Part shown: piece after piece, positions 1 through 8,418 of the stretch
How positions within the stretch are numbered: the first letter of the stretch is position 1
Layout: each line of letters starts with the position of its first letter
Assembly (NCBI GenBank): GCA_002350525.1
Contig: DEFA01000026.1
Location: forward strand, 1 to 29,745
DNA from: Lachnospiraceae bacterium UBA2864
Lineage (GTDB): Bacteria; Bacillota; Clostridia; Lachnospirales; Lachnospiraceae
Direction of reading: 5' to 3'
Length of the DNA: 29,745 nt
Position numbers and translations under genes: made by a program
Notes under the pieces: model-generated
Told to the model about the DNA's origin: nothing
The model's input: only the letters and a program-made list of their open reading frames with translations
Database searches by the model: none

Positions 1-593
1 TGGTTCCGGACATTGCACCATTTGATACAAAACTCTGCCAGCCAAAACTCTGAACGTGGGTTCTATATGAAATGTTAGGTTGTTTTGCTATATATGCCGA
101 ACCCGGAGTCTGCTTTGTCGCTGAAGATATATTTCCAAGCTTATCAAGTGTTTTTCCATCAACCTTAGTGTTTCCTGTTACTTTACTGCCTTTTTCTACA
201 AGAAGTATCTGAATAGCTTCAAGTCGTTTTGCAAAACCGGCTGTTCCTGCATATTCACCATTTTTAGCCCATCCCAGCCAGCCGTAGGTCTGTGCCTGAA
301 CACGGTAATATACATCATAATACTTAGCCATTTCTCCTGTAAGTCGAATCTGTATAGCTTCAAGTCGCTTTGCTTCGCCACTGGTACCGGAAAGATTGCC
401 ATTCTTTGCCCAATTCATCCAGCCGTAGCTCTGAACATGAGTTCTATATTCGATATCTCCACTATACGGAGCATTCTCAAGATTAATCTTGATGGCCTCA
501 AGTCGTTTAGACTGTCCGACCGTACCGGACATTTCACCATTTTTTGCTTCGTTCTGCCAAGCATATGTTTGAACATGCGTAGAATATTTTACT
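1..593 (-). repeat. ChW repeats (three complete, one cut) in the large surface protein
   Basis: Each unit of about 45 residues carries THVQ(S/T)(Y/F)(G/A)W, then N-G, SGT(V/S)G, KRLEAI and a final hydrophobic strand. This is the Clostridial hydrophobic W pattern. The third unit has the variant YYRVQAQTYGW. A similar alternation of three unit types occurs in the ChW proteins at 3534-5543 and 5571-7505. Confidence 0.85.
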
Positions 594-2886
594 CCTGGTT
601 TTTCTATTTCGCCTTTCTTTTTCCAAACGGCTTTAATAGTCATATCCGAATCGATCTTTATCGGTTCTCCGAATTTGTATATCTTGTTTTCTTTACCAAC
701 AACTGTCCATCCGACAAAATCATATCCCTTTTTAAATATTGCACCTTCATCAAATACTCCAATATACGGATGGTCTCCTAAAACTAAATTTGTATTCTTT
801 GCAACTGCCCAGTTTTCAGTATCTATCTCATACTCAAAAGGTTCATCATCGATTTTAAAGTAATCTCCACTTTTACCAATATAGTGTTTTCCTCCATCTC
901 CATCTATTGAAACATAATATGCATCTGCCCAAGCTGGAATTAATGTAATATCAGACTTTGGAGTATAAGTATAAATACTTCCTTCTACTTCCCTCCATGG
1001 ATTATAGATCTTTCCTGATTTATCGCCGGCTATTTTAAATCCTAAAAATTCTTTCTTCTGCTTATCTGCATTAGGGAAGAAAAATGAAAGTCCATAGGAT
1101 AAAGGATACCCTTTCGGTGTAAAATGTATCTCTTCTCCCATGTCATTATCAGCCCCATCGTATTTTACCGTTATCTTATATGCTTCTTTCCACTTTACGA
1201 TCAATGTAACATCTGATGTTGGAATAAAGTTATCTATATTATTTTCCTTTTTCCCGGAATCACTCGTTTCCAATATTTTTCCGGTACCTTCAATTTCATA
1301 TCCTATAATCCCGTATCCAGGCTCATCATCTACAGAAAACCTATAATATGAGTTTTCGCTCGACATGGAATCACCTTTACCAACATTTATCACTACTTCA
1401 TGTGGACTATCATATGAAGTTCCACTATATGTATATATATATCCCCTCTCTGTCTTGATAGTGACTTTATATGCCTCTTTCCACTGTGCAACTAACGTTA
1501 TATCCGAACTCGGAACATAATTATGCATACCTACACTTTTTATACTAAAGAACTCCCCCGTCTCCTTAACTTTATATCCGGTCAATGCATATCCATCTCT
1601 TGAAATATTCATAGCATCAGGGCCAATTCCTAATCTTTCTTTCTTGGAAATAACAAAGCTCTTTCCTGATAATTCATCACTCACCCAATTTCCACCATTT
1701 GCATCAAATTTTATTTTATAGACATCGTCACTCCATTTTGCAATAAATGTAACATCACCCGAAGGAATATAATCATATATTGAGTTTTGTCCCTTATCTG
1801 GATTATCATAATACACTTCTCCTGTACTCTCCAATTCCCATCCAATAAAGGCTTTATCCGGGCAACTCATATAAGGTACATTCACATAATTGCCTTGTGC
1901 CGATAAAGTGCTTCCCTTTCTAACACTGAGTTGCCATTCTTTTTGACATTGATCTCCATTTATATATCCAATATCAGATACTAACGATATTTTATAACCT
2001 TCAGCCCACTGTGCGGTAAATACAATATCTTTTGTAACTTTATAATTATATATATATTTCTTATTTTCCGTATCTTTAAATCCGTATTCATCTAAATATA
2101 AATTATCATCGCCTTCTGCTTTCCAACCTATAAAAGCGTATCCATCATCTGCAACCGGCTGTTCCCATAAGAAACAAGTCTCTCCTTTTTTATGCTGCAA
2201 TTCTATCTGCTTTTCATAACCTATTCTGTATTCTTGTTCATCTGGATAAAGAACACGTCTCTCAAATCCCTTTCCATGATTTCCAGACTTTGCTGTAACC
2301 GTGCACCCTTCAGCCCACTGTGCTATAAAAACAGTATCTTTTTGAGGAACATAATTAGTTATATATTTCTCTGTTATTGTATCTTCTAATTCACCTCTAA
2401 GGTATAACGTATCATCCCCCTCTGTTTTCCAACCTATAAAAACATATCCATCATCCCCAACAGCATAAGGGTATTGCCATACATTACTACCTATAGCAAC
2501 ATAAATACCTTCTTCTTCTCTATATTCTTTTGCTATATCTCCGTTTTTATCAATTGATATCTCTTCATATCCTCTTCCATGATCACCTTTATCAAACATA
2601 ACAAGGTATCTTCCTTCTAACTGATCTTCAGATTCAATCCCCCATTCTTCTTCGACATCCAATATATTCACTTCATTTTGTTCATTTATATCACTTTTCG
2701 CATCATTACTTGTTTCGTCAACATAATCAGTATCTGTCAAAGTTTCCTCTGTGTCATTGTTTCCTCCATTTTCTTCAGAAACAATAGGTTCATCCGCTTC
2801 ATCTGCTTTAACATCAACCCCAAACATAGTTAAAGTAATGAAAACAGAAAGTAACAATAATGCCATACATTTAAATGCCTTTTTCA
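1..2886 (-). CDS. Large secreted surface protein: InlB-type beta repeats plus ChW repeats (3' end beyond window)
   Basis: This gene has no stop in the window, so 962 codons are visible and its C-terminus is missing. It starts at ATG 2886 behind a GGGAGGG ribosome binding site. Residues 1-27 or so form a signal peptide (MKKAFKCMALLLLSVF, then a V-K-A cleavage site), followed by an acidic D/E/T/N-rich linker. Next come about seven repeats of roughly 85-105 residues, each with a central FIGW-type motif and ending VTFIAQW-like; this is the Listeria-Bacteroides (InlB B / Flg_new) pattern. From about base 593 to base 1 there are four ChW repeats (HVQSYGW...SGTSGEAKRLEAI), the last one cut. ChW repeats are known from clostridial surface proteins and are thought to mediate non-covalent attachment or protein contacts. 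A role in adhesion or as a cell-surface structural protein is inference. The gene sits behind a c-di-GMP riboswitch and a terminator and is divergent from the HTH gene. The fold assignment of the N-terminal repeats is from motif recognition only. Confidence 0.85.
605..2615 (-). repeat. Seven InlB/Flg_new-like beta repeats in the large surface protein
   Basis: The translated minus strand shows seven divergent units. Each has a GW or GY motif near its centre (FIGW, LTGY, FLGF, FVGW) and ends with a hydrophobic strand such as TFIAQWAEG or TLVAQWKEA. Units differ much in length and sequence, so this is an old repeat set. Such units usually form extended stalks in Gram-positive surface proteins. 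Confidence 0.75.
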
Positions 2887-2908
2887 TGTTTTAAATACCC
2901 TCCCTTTT

Positions 2909-2945
2909 AAAAAATAGCGTCATAACAATACCTTGTTATGACGCT
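2909..2945 (-). terminator. Intrinsic terminator between riboswitch and RBS (expression platform)
   Basis: On the minus strand a perfect 13-bp stem (AGCGTCATAACAA with TTGTTATGACGCT, 4-base loop; arms 2916-2928 and 2933-2945) is followed by A and six T, then the GGGAGGG ribosome binding site. The terminator lies inside the 5' leader, so it can only act as an attenuator. Its 5' arm GCGTCATAA can alternatively pair over 9 bp (one G-U) with TTGTGACGC inside the upstream aptamer, which suggests an antiterminator. Confidence 0.85.
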
Positions 2946-2957
2946 GATTTCACATAA

Positions 2958-3043
2958 TTAATATCTGCAACTGGCTACCATAAATAACTCCTTAGGCCCT
3001 TTAGCTTTGCGTCACAAAATTTCTTCTGCTTTGCTAAATATTC
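2958..3043 (-). promoter_or_regulatory. Class I cyclic-di-GMP riboswitch (GEMM-I)
   Basis: The minus strand shows the GEMM-I core in order: GCAAAGC, a CAGAA-GAAA-TTTTG hairpin with a GAAA tetraloop, GACGCAAAGC, GGGCCTAAGG, and TATGGTAGCC followed by GTTGC. CCTAAG plus TATGG is the canonical 11-nt GAAA-tetraloop receptor that docks the GAAA loop in this family. A short AATAT/ATATT pairing can close the element. It lies between the promoter at 3076-3104 and the terminator at 2909-2945. Overlap between the aptamer core (GTGACGC) and the terminator's 5' arm suggests that ligand binding frees the terminator, i.e. an OFF switch at high c-di-GMP; that direction is inference. The class assignment rests on motif order rather than a covariance search. 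Confidence 0.9.
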
Positions 3044-3075
3044 ACTTTCTTTTAACAATCGTTAATATACATACG

Positions 3076-3104
3076 ATTTTAGTAAAGTTATTTACTAAAG
3101 TCAA
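3076..3104 (-). promoter_or_regulatory. Sigma-A type promoter for the large ChW surface gene
   Basis: The minus strand reads TTGACT (3104-3099), a 17-bp spacer, then TAAAAT (3081-3076), five of six matches in each hexamer. A start near 3069 would place the riboswitch about 25 nt into the transcript. The spacer holds the palindrome at 3081-3096, so a repressor bound there would block the promoter. Confidence 0.75.
3081..3096. promoter_or_regulatory. Palindromic operator candidate 1
   Basis: AGTAAAGTTATTTACT has arms AGTAAA/TTTACT. It lies within the spacer and -10 of the minus-strand promoter and closely matches the second palindrome 25 bp away. It is likely bound by the adjacent HTH protein (inference). 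Confidence 0.55.
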
Positions 3105-3105
3105 T

Positions 3106-3121
3106 AGTAAAGAACTTTACT
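3106..3121. promoter_or_regulatory. Palindromic operator candidate 2
   Basis: AGTAAAGAACTTTACT has 7-bp arms around AA. It ends just before the extended -10 (TGATATAAT) of the HTH gene, so a bound protein would block that promoter. The centre-to-centre distance to operator 1 is 25 bp. Autoregulation is inferred. Confidence 0.55.
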
Positions 3122-3130
3122 TGATATAAT
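3122..3130 (+). promoter_or_regulatory. Extended -10 promoter of the HTH gene
   Basis: TG-A-TATAAT forms an extended -10 (TATAAT at 3125-3130). No good -35 hexamer lies 16-18 bp upstream, which fits extended -10 promoters. The 5' leader to the ATG at 3186 would be about 48 nt. Confidence 0.55.
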
Positions 3131-3185
3131 GTGACTATAGTAATTTATTTAATCTGTCTTTTTTGTCAATTTTCTGAGGTTGCGT

Positions 3186-3449
3186 ATGAATTTATCTGAA
3201 AAGCCTTATATAGTAATTATTCGTAACCTTCGTGAAGATTCCGACTATACTCAGGAATACGTTGCCCACTATCTCGGCACCTCTCAGACTATGTATGCCA
3301 GATATGAACGTGGTGCCAACGAGTTACCTATACGTCATCTTATACGTCTCAGTAAACTGTATAAGGTGAGTACGGATTATTTACTTGGGCTGAGTAAGAA
3401 CAAGAAAAGCAGTCGCGGTTCTAATGCAACTGAAAATGATAAATCATGA
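3186..3449 (+). CDS. Cro/CI-type (HTH_3, XRE family) transcriptional regulator
   Basis: This is a small DNA-binding protein of 87 residues, all of one HTH domain plus a short polar tail. The helix-turn-helix is visible as TQEYVAHYLGTSQTMYARYERG, interrupted here only by notation: recognition-helix residues SQTMYARYE follow the turn GT, then LPIRHLIRLSKLYKVSTDYLLGL completes the bundle. I chose ATG 3186 over TTG 3180 because the TTG overlaps the GAGGT ribosome binding site, while the ATG is 5 bases from it. It is the only plus-strand gene, divergent from the large ChW gene and convergent with the beta-rich ChW gene. Two AGTAAA-type palindromes in the divergent region suggest that it represses itself and the surface gene. 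No effector domain is present. The family is clear, but its targets are inferred. Confidence 0.85.
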   Translation: MNLSEKPYIVIIRNLREDSDYTQEYVAHYLGTSQTMYARYERGANELPIRHLIRLSKLYKVSTDYLLGLSKNKKSSRGSNATENDKS

Positions 3450-3457
3450 AACATCAA

Positions 3458-3494
3458 AAAGCGGAATGATGGTCAACGATCATCATTCCGCTTT
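3458..3494. terminator. Bidirectional intrinsic terminator between convergent genes
   Basis: A 14-bp stem AAAGCGGAATGATG / CATCATTCCGCTTT (arms 3458-3471 and 3481-3494) has a 9-base loop. It is followed by CTTATT on the plus strand and by a T run on the minus strand (complement of AAAAA at 3456-3460). It ends both the HTH gene (stop 3449) and the long minus-strand unit (stop 3534). Confidence 0.85.
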
Positions 3495-3533
3495 CTTATT
3501 ATTTCCGCAAAATATTATATTCTGTATAGATTA

Positions 3534-5543
3534 TCAGTTCTGTATATAAGCTCTCGTCTGAACAGATGTTATTCCCTGATATGACACACCCGGTGGTGTA
3601 CTTCCTTTCTTTACAAGCACTACCTGAATTCCTTCAAGTCTCTTCGAAAGTCCACTTGTTCCGGCATATCCGCCGTTTCTTGTCCAGTTGAGCCAGCCGT
3701 AACTCTGTGCATGAACTCTGTAATATACATCATAGTAATCAGCCATATCTCCGGTGAGTTCGATACTGATTGCTTCGAGTCGTTTTGCCTGTCCGCTGGT
3801 TCCGGACATCTCACCGTCTTCCTTCCAGTCCTGCCAGCCTATTCCCTGTATATGAGTCTTATAACGGATTCCTCCGTCATACGGCCTGTCCATGAGATTC
3901 ATCTCTATAGCTTCAAGACGTTTTGCCTGTCCGCTTGTTCCGGACATTACTCCGTTCATAACATAGTCCTGCCAGCCGATACTCTGCACATGTGTGTGAT
4001 AACGGACGCTCGGTTCCTTGGAAATGTATGTCTTTCCGGCAGTCACCTTGGTTGCAGATGTTATCTCAGCTTTTCCGTTAAGTCTTGCCTTATCAAGTGA
4101 ATCACCCTTATCGAGAAGAACTATCTGAATAGCTTCAAGTCTCTTTGCGTATCCCGCTGTTCCGGAATACTCACCGTTCTTAGCCCAATCAAGCCAGCCG
4201 TAACTCTGAGCCTGCACTCTGTAATATATATCATAGTGTTCTGCCATAGCTCCGGTAAGTTTTATCTGTATGGCCTCAAGACGTCTGTTCTCTCCGCTTG
4301 TTCCCGACAGATTTCCGTCTTCTTTCCAGTCCTGCCAGCCTATTCCCTGAATATGAGTTCTGTAACTGATATTTCCTTCATATGGCTGATCCTCCATACG
4401 GATTATTATTCCTTCAAGACGTTTTGACTGACCTACCGTGCCCGAAAGCTCGCCGTCATATACTTCATCCTGCCATCCAAAACTCTGAACATGAGTACTG
4501 TAGTACAGCTTAGGAGATGAGAGTCTCGCAATCGCCTCATCCTTGGTTTCTCCGCATACCGTACATGTATATCTCTTTACGCCTGCCGTCTTCGTTGTTG
4601 CTTCTTCGATGATAACAGGCTCTCCCCATGTATGCTCTTTCTTCTGAACTATGGTATCCTCTTTGGTTATCTCCTCGGTTGCATCCTGATTACTGAAATA
4701 CTTTCCGCAATCAACACAGCGGTAATAAACTATATTTCCTTCCTCACTGCATGACGAATCCTTTGAGTTGAAACCTATAACGATATGTCCTCTGTTAACA
4801 TCATCTATCGATGGCGTATCCGAATTAACATCGAGCAGTCTCTCATATCTGAATGAGTCATCCAAAACAAAGTTATCATTGTTGATGATAATGCCGTTAA
4901 AGCCGTTCTTTTCGCCCGGGATCGTAATGGCCTGTGCACCTGTTCCTGCAAACTCGACCACATGATTTCCTCTCGGAATGAAATTACTGTCTGTCCCTGT
5001 ATCTACCGTAAGAAAATCACCTGAAATGCTTATGATTCCTGCAGTCAGTATATTCGAACCGTCAACATTTCCTACGGACGAATTGGAATTTGACAGGACG
5101 ATGGCTCCCGAAACATTCATTCTGCCTCTGGCGTCATCCATAACAAGCGCTGCATCGGTTGCTGCCGCCTTATACTCATTTTCACCTATATTAAATGAAT
5201 ATGCTCCTTCATCAGAAAGCTTTGCCTGAATATAGTTTCCACTGATATCAACCGATCCGTTACCTATGACTATATTCTTGGCCGAATGATTTACATCGCC
5301 TTCGACTGTAAGCTGTCCTCCCGCAAGCATAACATTTCCATATATATCGACATTTCCCTGTATGGTAAGTGAATATCCTGCCAGATCCAGACTGCCCGAT
5401 ATCTCAGCATCTCCCTGTATTACCGTATCCTCGGTAAGGCTTCCGGAAAGCTTTATACCATCTGCATGAACCGTACTCTGCGGTATGTAAAGCAGTCCGA
5501 TGATCATACATATGGCGATTAATAAACACCCTATCTTCCTCAT
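3534..5543 (-). CDS. Secreted beta-rich protein with Cys module and six ChW repeats
   Basis: The product has 669 residues. A signal peptide (1-27, ending TVHA) is followed by residues 30-230, a run of short hydrophobic beta strands with regular G/D/N turns (SLDLAG, VDIYGN, LTVEGD). This looks like a right-handed beta-helix or a similar strand-rich fold. Residues 265-340 carry paired Cys motifs (YYRCVDCGKYF, HTWGEP, YTCTVCGETK), a module common in clostridial surface proteins. Residues 346-648 hold six ChW repeats in two sets of three, then a tail YQGITSVQTRAYI that resembles the end of the neighbouring CAP-ChW protein. There is no catalytic motif that I recognise and no LPXTG. It starts at ATG 5543, 27 nt after the stop of the CAP-ChW gene, so the two are almost certainly cotranscribed; it is the last gene before the terminator. 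A structural or adhesive role is inference. Confidence 0.85.
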   Translation of the reverse strand: MRKIGCLLIAICMIIGLLYIPQSTVHADGIKLSGSLTEDTVIQGDAEISGSLDLAGYSLTIQGNVDIYGNVMLAGGQLTVEGDVNHSAKNIVIGNGSVDISGNYIQAKLSDEGAYSFNIGENEYKAAATDAALVMDDARGRMNVSGAIVLSNSNSSVGNVDGSNILTAGIISISGDFLTVDTGTDSNFIPRGNHVVEFAGTGAQAITIPGEKNGFNGIIINNDNFVLDDSFRYERLLDVNSDTPSIDDVNRGHIVIGFNSKDSSCSEEGNIVYYRCVDCGKYFSNQDATEEITKEDTIVQKKEHTWGEPVIIEEATTKTAGVKRYTCTVCGETKDEAIARLSSPKLYYSTHVQSFGWQDEVYDGELSGTVGQSKRLEGIIIRMEDQPYEGNISYRTHIQGIGWQDWKEDGNLSGTSGENRRLEAIQIKLTGAMAEHYDIYYRVQAQSYGWLDWAKNGEYSGTAGYAKRLEAIQIVLLDKGDSLDKARLNGKAEITSATKVTAGKTYISKEPSVRYHTHVQSIGWQDYVMNGVMSGTSGQAKRLEAIEMNLMDRPYDGGIRYKTHIQGIGWQDWKEDGEMSGTSGQAKRLEAISIELTGDMADYYDVYYRVHAQSYGWLNWTRNGGYAGTSGLSKRLEGIQVVLVKKGSTPPGVSYQGITSVQTRAYIQN
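3600..4508 (-). repeat. Six ChW repeats (beta-rich protein)
   Basis: Units begin THVQSFGW, THIQGIGW, VQAQSYGW, THVQSIGW, THIQGIGW and VHAQSYGW. All carry (S/A)GT(S/A/V)G and RRLE or KRLE. The three-unit block occurs twice, separated by a linker of about 30 residues, which indicates a duplication of the block. Confidence 0.9.
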
Positions 5544-5570
5544 AGTAATGTCCCCATTCCTTCAAAATGA

Positions 5571-7505
5571 TTACTTAACTATATATGCCTCAGTTTTTGC
5601 CGAGGTAATACCCTGATAAGTCTTTCCCGGTGCAGGATTACCCTTTGGAACGAGAACTATCTGTATTCCTTCGAGTCTCTTGGCAAATCCTGCCGTGCCG
5701 GCTTCTTCACCGTTCTTTGCCCAACCCATCCATCCGTAACTCTGAGCATGAACTCTGTAATACACGTCGAAATGTTCTCCCATCTCTCCGGTAAGTTCTA
5801 TACATATAGCCTCAAGACGTTTTGCTTCACCACTGGTTCCGGACATTACTCCGTCTTCTTTCCAGTTCTGCCAGCCGTAAGTCTGTACATGAGTCTTATA
5901 TCTTATTCCGCCGTCATACGGAAGGCTTCCGAGCTTAATCTCTATTCCTTCCAGACGCTTTGCCTGTCCGCTGGTTCCGGACATAGCGCCGTTATATTTC
6001 CATCCCTGCCAGCCGTAGGACTGAACATGAGTTCTGTATCTGATATCCGGCGTCTGCGCTGCATAAGCCGTGTTCTCTGTCTTCTTTGTCGATGGGGTTA
6101 TCAGAGCCTTTGAATCGAGCTCGTCATTCTTCGGTTCCTGTCCCTTCTGAACAAGGACAACCTGAAGTGCTTCAAGTCTGAGTGAACGTCCCGAAGTTCC
6201 GGCACATTCACCGTTCTTAGCCCATGCAAGCCAACCGAAGCCCTGTGCCTGTACTCTGTAATATACATCATAGTGATCGGCCATCTCTTCAGTCAGTCTG
6301 ATCTGTACAGCTTCTATACGCTTTGATTCGCCTGCTGTACCCGATACTTCTCCCTGCTGTTTCCAGTCCATCCAGCCGTATGACTGTACATGAGATCTAT
6401 ATTCAATAGTTCCCGGAAATGGAGCATGGTCGAGTTTCAACATGATGCTTTCAAGTCTCTTTCCTTCTCCGACTGTTCCCGAATACCATCCATTCGATCT
6501 CCAGTCCATCCAGCCGTATGACTGTACATGTGTCCGACATAAAACATCTGGCGTTTCTATATCTTCATCCACATATATCTTTTCGGTTCTCGTGATTCCG
6601 CAGACATTACAGGTATAAACTATTATACCCTCTTCCTCTTCTGTAGGATTCTTTACAATCTGCCCCTTATCCCAGGTATGTCCCAGTGAAGGTATGATCT
6701 GCTGCTCCTGAAGCACTTTTCCACACTTGGCACACTTATATCCTGCCGACAGTCCGTCTGAAGTACAGGTCGGTTTAATCTCACCAAGTAAGACTTTGGT
6801 ATGTGCTGTTGTACTTAAGATTTCCCTTTTTGTAATTCCGCATTCCTTACAGGTATAGGTTCTTATACCTGTCTCTGAACAGGTTGCAGCCTTGGTAACC
6901 TTACCTGCATCCCATGCATGGATTCCCGTATTCTGACATTTGTTCTTCACATAAGACGGTCTCTCTGCCTGTTTTACAGCTCTTCCGCCAAAGCTGAGAA
7001 CCCAGTATATTTTTCCGGAACCCGATTCATCCTTGATGCATCCGATACCTATACTCTTATAATTTGCATTTAAGATTCTCTTCTTATCAGTTGCGGATTT
7101 TAAGAGTCCATCTATCGCACTTTGAGGAGTTGAGAATCCTCTGGCAAAGCTTTCGGCAAATGAATAATACTTACTCATATCCGGATATACTGTCCAACAT
7201 GCAGTTCCGTCAGGTCTCGTATATTCAAATCTTTCCGTAAGCTCACATGCTCTTCCAACAGCAGTCTCAAGAAGATCCTGATCCATCACGAGCTTCGGAA
7301 GTCCGTTCTTTTCCCTTTCCTCATTTACAAGGTCGAAGGCTTCCCACATCATTTCTTCCTGCTTTTCCGCTCTGTATGCTTTTCCTGCAAAAGTAATCGA
7401 AGAAGCCTCAACATGATTCATCGGTGGCACCCCGATAATGAGCGCCACCGATAAAACAATTATGCATACCTTGGTAAACCATTTTCTTGTCCCCGAATAC
7501 ATCAT
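5571..7505 (-). CDS. Secreted CAP-domain protein with Cys modules and six ChW repeats
   Basis: The product has 644 residues from ATG 7505; a TTG at 7523 would overlap the GGAGG ribosome binding site and is less likely. A signal peptide or N-terminal membrane segment (about 8-34) is followed by a CAP/SCP domain at about 45-175: AFDLVNEEREKNGLPKL, then RPDGTACWT and SIGIGC. CAP proteins are secreted and broadly distributed, with binding or poorly defined enzymatic roles. Residues 190-310 hold three Cys-pair modules (YTCKECGITK, YKCAKCGKV, YTCNVCGITR) with HTWD-like spacers. Residues 322-622 are six ChW repeats in two triplets, and the tail YQGITSAKTEAYI matches its downstream neighbour. It lies 27 nt after rmlA and 27 nt before the beta-rich ChW gene. 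The same CAP superfamily recurs at 25245-27434 on a different anchoring repeat. Confidence 0.85.
   Translation of the reverse strand: MMYSGTRKWFTKVCIIVLSVALIIGVPPMNHVEASSITFAGKAYRAEKQEEMMWEAFDLVNEEREKNGLPKLVMDQDLLETAVGRACELTERFEYTRPDGTACWTVYPDMSKYYSFAESFARGFSTPQSAIDGLLKSATDKKRILNANYKSIGIGCIKDESGSGKIYWVLSFGGRAVKQAERPSYVKNKCQNTGIHAWDAGKVTKAATCSETGIRTYTCKECGITKREILSTTAHTKVLLGEIKPTCTSDGLSAGYKCAKCGKVLQEQQIIPSLGHTWDKGQIVKNPTEEEEGIIVYTCNVCGITRTEKIYVDEDIETPDVLCRTHVQSYGWMDWRSNGWYSGTVGEGKRLESIMLKLDHAPFPGTIEYRSHVQSYGWMDWKQQGEVSGTAGESKRIEAVQIRLTEEMADHYDVYYRVQAQGFGWLAWAKNGECAGTSGRSLRLEALQVVLVQKGQEPKNDELDSKALITPSTKKTENTAYAAQTPDIRYRTHVQSYGWQGWKYNGAMSGTSGQAKRLEGIEIKLGSLPYDGGIRYKTHVQTYGWQNWKEDGVMSGTSGEAKRLEAICIELTGEMGEHFDVYYRVHAQSYGWMGWAKNGEEAGTAGFAKRLEGIQIVLVPKGNPAPGKTYQGITSAKTEAYIVK
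5640..6542 (-). repeat. Six ChW repeats (CAP protein)
   Basis: Units start THVQSYGW, SHVQSYGW, VQAQGFGW, THVQSYGW, THVQTYGW and VHAQSYGW, with SGT or AGT and KRLE or KRIE cores. There are two blocks of three, as in the neighbouring protein. Confidence 0.9.
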
Positions 7506-7532
7506 TATAGTCGTATCCTCCAAATCAAATGT

Positions 7533-8402
7533 TTATAATCCGTTTGCCACCTCTACAAGGTATTCTCCGTATGCCGTCTTCATAAGCGGTTCAGCCAATT
7601 TAAGAAGCTGTTCCCTGCTGATGAATCCCTTTCTGTATGCAATTTCCTCTATACATGAGATGTACATGCCCTGTCTCTTCTGAAATGCAGCGACGAAATC
7701 AGCTGCATCGAGGAGCATATCATGATTTCCCGTATCAAGCCATGCAAAGCCCCGACCGAGTGTCTCTACCATAAGTGTTCCTCTGCTGAGATACTCATTG
7801 TTAATGGATGTGATTTCAATCTCTCCACGTGCTGAAGGCTTAACATTTTTAGCTATTTCCACAACATCATTATCATAGAAGTAAAGTCCCGGTACAGCGT
7901 AATTCGACTTTGGATTTGCAGGCTTTTCTTCAATGGAAAGTGCCTTACCTTCTGCATCGAACTCTACAACCCCGTACTCTCTCGGATCCTTTACATAGTA
8001 ACCGAAGATAGTTGCTCCCTTCTCTCTCTCGGCAGCTGCCTTAAGAACTTTTGAAAAGCTCTGTCCATAGAAGATATTGTCTCCGAGAACAAGTGCAACT
8101 CTGTCATTTCCGATAAATTCTTCACCGATAATGAACGCATCGGCAAGTCCGCGAGGCTTGTCCTGCACAGCATATGAAAATTCCATTCCCATCTGTGAAC
8201 CGTCACCGAACAGTTCCTTAAATACAGGCAGGTCTCTCGGTGTTGATATTATAAGAACCTCTCTGATTCCCGCAAGCATAAGTGTTGAAAGCGGATAATA
8301 TATCATCGGCTTATCATAAACCGGCATTATCTGCTTTGATACTGCCTTAGTCAGCGGATAAAGTCTTGTTCCCGATCCGCCGGCAAGTATAATTCCCTTC
8401 AT
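7533..8402 (-). CDS. rmlA: Glucose-1-phosphate thymidylyltransferase
   Basis: RmlA joins dTTP and glucose-1-phosphate to give dTDP-glucose, the first step to dTDP-L-rhamnose, in the cytoplasm. The product is 289 residues, the normal family length. The N-terminal nucleotide-binding signature GGSGTRLYPLT is followed by KQIMPVYDKPMIYYPLSTL and by VLGDNIFYG with the metal-site Asp. EEKPANPKSNYAVPGLYFYD and LDTGNHDMLLDA are also typical. I chose ATG 8402, 8 bases after GGAGG. It begins 16 nt after the autolysin stop and is followed by the CAP-ChW gene, so it sits within a wall-protein operon. The partner rmlC lies two genes upstream; rmlB and rmlD are not in the window. Confidence 0.97.
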   Translation of the reverse strand: MKGIILAGGSGTRLYPLTKAVSKQIMPVYDKPMIYYPLSTLMLAGIREVLIISTPRDLPVFKELFGDGSQMGMEFSYAVQDKPRGLADAFIIGEEFIGNDRVALVLGDNIFYGQSFSKVLKAAAEREKGATIFGYYVKDPREYGVVEFDAEGKALSIEEKPANPKSNYAVPGLYFYDNDVVEIAKNVKPSARGEIEITSINNEYLSRGTLMVETLGRGFAWLDTGNHDMLLDAADFVAAFQKRQGMYISCIEEIAYRKGFISREQLLKLAEPLMKTAYGEYLVEVANGL

Positions 8403-8418
8403 AGTACAATCCTCCAAT

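Noticed and set aside
196..781. Short open frames near the left edge on both strands
   Set aside because: They lie inside the long minus-strand ChW gene in other frames; the real gene has no stop in the window and so is easily missed.
3135..3180. TTGACA-like sequence on the minus strand near 3163-3168
   Set aside because: No good -10 follows at 16-18 bp, and the TTGACT-17-TAAAAT promoter closer to the gene explains the transcript better.
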